Shown here one piece after another: positions 61,238 through 64,000 of a DNA stretch of 64,000 nt. The DNA lies in assembly GCA_903898675.1 (NCBI GenBank), contig CAIUGM010000031.1, positions 202,568-266,567 on the forward strand, in the 5' to 3' direction. Numbering within the stretch: position 1 is the first letter of the stretch; each line of letters starts with the position of its first letter. Below the pieces are notes generated by a model. The model was not told where the DNA came from. It worked only from the letters and a program-made list of their open reading frames with translations, and did not search any database. Made by a program: the position numbers and the translations under genes. The stretch is from an uncultured Verrucomicrobiota bacterium. GTDB lineage: Bacteria; Verrucomicrobiota; Verrucomicrobiia; Opitutales; Opitutaceae.

Positions 61238-63439
61238 ATGAAATTGTCGCGCCCGCTCCTCTTGCTGCTGTTCCTGCCCTCCCTGCTGTTTGCCGCGGAA
61301 TCCTCGCCGGTGAAAAAGGGCGCGATCACGGTTTCCCTGGTCTCGGACGCGGCGGCCATCGAGCCCGGCAAGCCGTTCACGATCGCCCTGCGCATGCAAC
61401 ACGAGCCGCACTGGCACAGCTACTGGGTCGCACCCGGCACCGGCTACGCCACCTCGCTGGCCTGGACCCTTCCCGACGGCTTCAAGGCCGGCGAAATCCA
61501 GTGGCCGGCCCCGCATATCGTGCAGGACACCTCCGGGAAAATCACGGGCAACGGTTACTACGACGAAAACTACCTGCTGGTGGAAATCACCCCGCCCATG
61601 GCGCTCACGCCGGGTTCCGAGGTCAAGTTATTGGCCGCCGCCGACTGGCTCATGTGCAAGGACGTCTGCATGCCAGGTGACGGCAAACTTGAGATCACTT
61701 TCCCAGTGGCCGCAGCCGGTGCCGGCAAAGACGATGCCAAGTGGACCGGCGCCATCCGCGCAACCCGCGCGAAGCTGCCCGTGCCCAACACGGAATGGAA
61801 CGTGACCGCGACGCGGACCGAGAAGGCTGTCACCCTGCGCCTCGCGCCCAAGTCCGGCATGGCGCACCAGCCATCCGACCTGCATTTCTTCGCGGCGGAC
61901 GGCTACACCGACTACGCCCGGAAGGAAACCGTCACCCAGGATAACGGCGCCTGGATCGTCACCGCCCAGATTGATCCTGCGGCCGACAAGAACACCGCCC
62001 GCCTGACCGGCGTGCTCACCTCCGGCAGCGGCTGGACCGCGGACGCCGGTTACGGCGGCCTCGTCATCGATGTGCCGTTTGAGAACGGGCCGTCAGCGGT
62101 CAGCGGTCAGACGTCAGCCATAACGGTTCAAAACCCACCGAGTAACTCCGGAGTCGCGAATTCATCTCCGCCCTCCCGCCTCCCGCCTCCCGCCCCTCTC
62201 CCGCCTCCGGGTTCCCTGCCGGGAACCCTGCTGCTGGCGTTCGTCGGCGGGATGATCCTCAACCTCATGCCCTGTGTCTTTCCCGTGCTGGGCATCAAGA
62301 TTCTCGGCTTCGTCAACCAGTCGGGCAACGACCGCCGGAAGATCACGCTGCACGGGCTGGTGTTCGCCCTCGGGGTGTTGCTCTCCTTCTGGTCGCTGGC
62401 GGCGGTGCTGCTCATCCTGCGGGCCGGCGGCGCCCAGCTCGGCTGGGGATTCCAGCTGCAGTCCCCGGCGTTTGTTTTCGCCATGGCCACTTTCCTTCTG
62501 ATCTTCGCGCTCAACATGAGCGGGCTGTTCGAGGTCGGCCTATCCGCCACCGGCGTCGGCGGCAGCCTGCAGATGAAGGATGGGTTCGCGGGGTCGTTTT
62601 TCACCGGCGCGCTGGCCACGCTGGTCGCCACGCCGTGCAGCGCGCCATTCCTCGCGCCGGCGCTGGGCGCCGCGCTCTCGCTGACCGCCGTTGAATCCTT
62701 CCTGGTATTCACCGCGATCGCGGTCGGGCTCGCGCTGCCGTACCTGCTGCTCTCGATTTTTCCGCAGGCCATCAAGCTGTTGCCGAAGCCCGGTGCGTGG
62801 ATGGAAACGTTCAAGCAGCTCATGGCCTTCCCGCTCTACGCGACGGTCGGCTGGCTGCTGTGGGTGCTGGCGGGGCAGACCAAGGACGACGACAACGCGC
62901 TGCTCATGATCGCCTTTGGTTTCGTGATCGTGGCGATGGCCGCGTGGGTCTACGGCCGCTTCGCGCAGGCCTGGGGCAAACCCCGCACGCAGCTCGTCGG
63001 CCGTCTCCTCGCGGCGCTGCTGCTCGCCGGTGGGCTGTACACTGGCTGGCCCAAAACCGCGGAAGCCGCGCCCGCGGGCAGCTACCAGGTGACGTGGGAA
63101 AAATGGAGCCCCGAGGCCATCGTGGCCGCGCAGGCCGCGGGGAAATTTGTGTACGTTGATTTCACCGCGCGCTGGTGCGCCACGTGCCAGACGAACAAGG
63201 CCGCGGTTTTCCACTCGGCGGACGTGCTGGCCGAGCTTAAGCAGCGGAACGTCGTGCTCCTGCGCGGCGACTGGACCAACCGCGACCCGAAGATCACCGC
63301 CGAGCTGGCCCGCTGGAACCGTTCCGCCGTGCCGTTCAATCTGATCTACGCACCCGGCAAGCCCGCGCCGGTCGTGCTCCCGGAGCTGTTGACGCCCGGC
63401 AAGGTCATCAGCGCATTAGCGGCGGCCGCCCAGCCCTGA
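61238..63439 (+). CDS. dsbD: Thiol:disulfide interchange protein DsbD-like
   Basis: 733 aa. Carries reducing power from cytoplasmic thioredoxin to the periplasm. Signal peptide (RPLLLLLFLPSLLFA), N-terminal domain with redox cysteines LMCKDVCMPG (MCxxxCMP), eight-helix membrane domain with the two conserved cysteines LMPCVFPVLG and ATPCSAPFLAPALG, C-terminal thioredoxin domain with FTARWCATCQTNK. It is longer than E. coli DsbD (about 565 aa) mainly through the extended N-terminal domain and a repeat-rich linker (residues about 285-324). Isolated gene; the secreted thioredoxin-like protein at 42967 could be one client. Confidence 0.93.
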   Translation: MKLSRPLLLLLFLPSLLFAAESSPVKKGAITVSLVSDAAAIEPGKPFTIALRMQHEPHWHSYWVAPGTGYATSLAWTLPDGFKAGEIQWPAPHIVQDTSGKITGNGYYDENYLLVEITPPMALTPGSEVKLLAAADWLMCKDVCMPGDGKLEITFPVAAAGAGKDDAKWTGAIRATRAKLPVPNTEWNVTATRTEKAVTLRLAPKSGMAHQPSDLHFFAADGYTDYARKETVTQDNGAWIVTAQIDPAADKNTARLTGVLTSGSGWTADAGYGGLVIDVPFENGPSAVSGQTSAITVQNPPSNSGVANSSPPSRLPPPAPLPPPGSLPGTLLLAFVGGMILNLMPCVFPVLGIKILGFVNQSGNDRRKITLHGLVFALGVLLSFWSLAAVLLILRAGGAQLGWGFQLQSPAFVFAMATFLLIFALNMSGLFEVGLSATGVGGSLQMKDGFAGSFFTGALATLVATPCSAPFLAPALGAALSLTAVESFLVFTAIAVGLALPYLLLSIFPQAIKLLPKPGAWMETFKQLMAFPLYATVGWLLWVLAGQTKDDDNALLMIAFGFVIVAMAAWVYGRFAQAWGKPRTQLVGRLLAALLLAGGLYTGWPKTAEAAPAGSYQVTWEKWSPEAIVAAQAAGKFVYVDFTARWCATCQTNKAAVFHSADVLAELKQRNVVLLRGDWTNRDPKITAELARWNRSAVPFNLIYAPGKPAPVVLPELLTPGKVISALAAAAQP
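62091..62208. repeat. Word repeats in the dsbD linker
   Basis: CGTCAGCGGTCAGCGGTCAG (62091-62119) and CCTCCCGCCTCCCGCCTCCC (62170-62208) are tandem words, but of two different kinds and not reverse complements. They are translated as a Ser/Pro-rich linker between the N-terminal domain and the first conserved membrane helix. Confidence 0.6.
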
Positions 63440-63627
63440 GCTGGAGTCTTGCAGGAAATAGGTGAAGTTGCAGTTCGATATCTGAAGTGATGATACTTCA
63501 TATTGCACCGAATCCTGTCCTTTCGCTTTTTACGGCGGACCTATCCCGAGATAGCAAATGGTGCTGGGAACACCCCAGCGTCGAAATCGCGAGCACTTTA
63601 GCAAAATCCGTATCGTATGGTTTTCGG
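63440..63627. other. Gene-free, lower-GC stretch
   Basis: No credible gene. Base composition drops compared with the rest of the window. A GTATGGTTTTC..GAAAACGTAT hairpin lies at about 63614-63642. It looks like the decayed continuation of the GH78 fragment described next. Confidence 0.5.
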
Positions 63628-63897
63628 TCAGAAAACGTATAGGATTACTATTTTGCGCGCGTCAAAAGTCTCACCGTTGTAGAGATCTGCCTCCAATACA
63701 GGCCCCGGAATCGATTTCCAGGATGTTCCCGAACCGATCCACCTAATACTCCCATCGTCAAAAACCACTCGTAATGCGGCAAGCAAAGCAGGAGTTTCGC
63801 CGTAGTGGGCACGTTTCCGTTCCCAATTTAGAAAGCCACTGTACCAACCATCACAAAGGATTGTGCTAACTACCAGATCATGGACATAGGAAGTAGC
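63628..63897 (-). pseudogene. Fragment of a GH78 alpha-L-rhamnosidase (N-terminal sugar-binding part)
   Basis: About 85 residues: YVHDLVVSTILCDGWYSGFL, HYGETPALLAALRVVFDDGS, IRWIGSGTSWKSIPGPVLEA, DLYNGETFDARK. The order DGWYxGxL, YG..ALLA, F-DGS, W, GP, D-YnGE-yDAR matches the N-terminal domain of bacterial alpha-L-rhamnosidases, which are about 900 aa. Here it is cut on both sides: upstream by the boundary with another element (63897-63941) and downstream by a stop at 63628 after KIVILYVF. No start codon fits. It is decayed remains of a carbohydrate-active enzyme gene. Confidence 0.72.
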
Positions 63898-63905
63898 TGA
63901 AATTG

Positions 63906-63938
63906 GGTAACACTCCATAACCAATGAGGAGTGTTACC
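63906..63938 (+). promoter_or_regulatory. Hairpin that covers the ribosome-binding site of the next frame
   Basis: GGTAACACTCC (63906-63916) is the perfect reverse complement of GGAGTGTTACC (63928-63938), 11-nt loop. The right arm overlaps GAGGAG, the SD site of the ATG at 63939. A read-through transcript would fold it shut, a device known from some insertion-sequence transposase genes. Confidence 0.65.
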
Positions 63939-64000
63939 ATGACAGAGGAAGAGACAACGAAGAAGGCTGGGGTCCGCGAACCGCGGACCCCGGGGAAACG
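63939..64000 (+). CDS. Start of an unidentified gene, cut by the window end
   Basis: ATG 63939 with GAGGAG 9 bp upstream, open to the end: MTEEETTKKAGVREPRTPGK. Only 20 codons are seen. The Lys/Arg/Pro-rich start and the protective hairpin before it would suit a transposase or similar mobile-element gene, but no family can be named. Codons 11-18 include a GGGGTCCGCGAACCGCGGAC palindrome. Confidence 0.4.
   Translation, partial: MTEEETTKKAGVREPRTPGK

Overview
This 64 kb window looks like chromosomal DNA of a GC-rich, Gram-negative bacterium. Outer-membrane genes are present: lpxB, a LolC/LolD exporter, two TonB-dependent receptors and a Wzc-type polysaccharide kinase. The gene set also has RNase HII and HIII side by side, a short AMP nucleosidase of the Bacteroides type, rpsU upstream of dnaE, and giant Sel1/coiled-coil/LysM proteins. 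Together these best fit Verrucomicrobiota, probably Opitutaceae. That placement is inferred from gene content and style, not from a marker-gene search. Almost all genes are ordinary chromosomal genes; only the last ~0.5 kb looks like acquired, decaying DNA.

Layout. 1-2.2 kb: sucC (5' end missing), a VOC protein and sucD. 2.2-2.9 kb: a gene-free stretch between two intrinsic terminators (candidate structured RNA), then an 83-aa protein resembling a recombinase arm-binding domain. 2.9-10.4 kb (minus): a frameshifted Sel1/coiled-coil/LysM protein, an ATP-grasp-like protein, prfB with its programmed +1 frameshift, and a DUF4870-like membrane protein. 10.5-15.0 kb (minus): GDP-fucose synthase, an FMN reductase, valS. 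15.2-21.8 kb (minus): an exopolysaccharide-type cluster headed by an NtrC-like activator, then a GT39-like membrane protein, an outer-membrane barrel and a Wzc kinase. 21.9-31.6 kb: two small secreted proteins, gltD, an NtrB-like kinase, and a TonB receptor/YncE-like/two-component cluster. 31.7-42.9 kb: rnhB-rnhC, mutY, a TIM-barrel protein, rpsU, dnaE, an RNA m5C methyltransferase and a SAM methyltransferase. 43-56 kb: a thioredoxin-like protein, hemX/ccsA-hemA, lpxB, a Gfo/Idh oxidoreductase, lolD, lolC, lysS, an aminotransferase, a TMEM175-like channel, and lipB-lipA. 56-63.4 kb: a second TonB receptor, AMP nucleosidase, an HD hydrolase, a membrane protein and dsbD. 63.4-64 kb: a fragment of a GH78 alpha-L-rhamnosidase and the start of a new reading frame behind a hairpin.

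The most striking thing is not a gene. The intergenic spaces are filled with a shared architecture of palindromic elements. The left arm is 2-4 imperfect tandem copies of a 6-12 nt word, followed by a variable centre, and the right arm is the reverse complement of the left. The word differs from element to element (CACGGAT, TTGAAAG, GAGAGCT, CGCGGAG, ACAGAGA, GTTCATT, CGCTAAT, TAAGGTT, GAAACAC, GGTCAGA) while the layout stays the same. Some elements are nested. Some lie inside genes in frame (dnaE, the SAM methyltransferase, probably dsbD) or supply start or stop regions. More conventional REP-like hairpins occur too, including a perfect 26-bp palindrome that resembles Pseudomonas REPs. No tRNA, rRNA or CRISPR array was seen.
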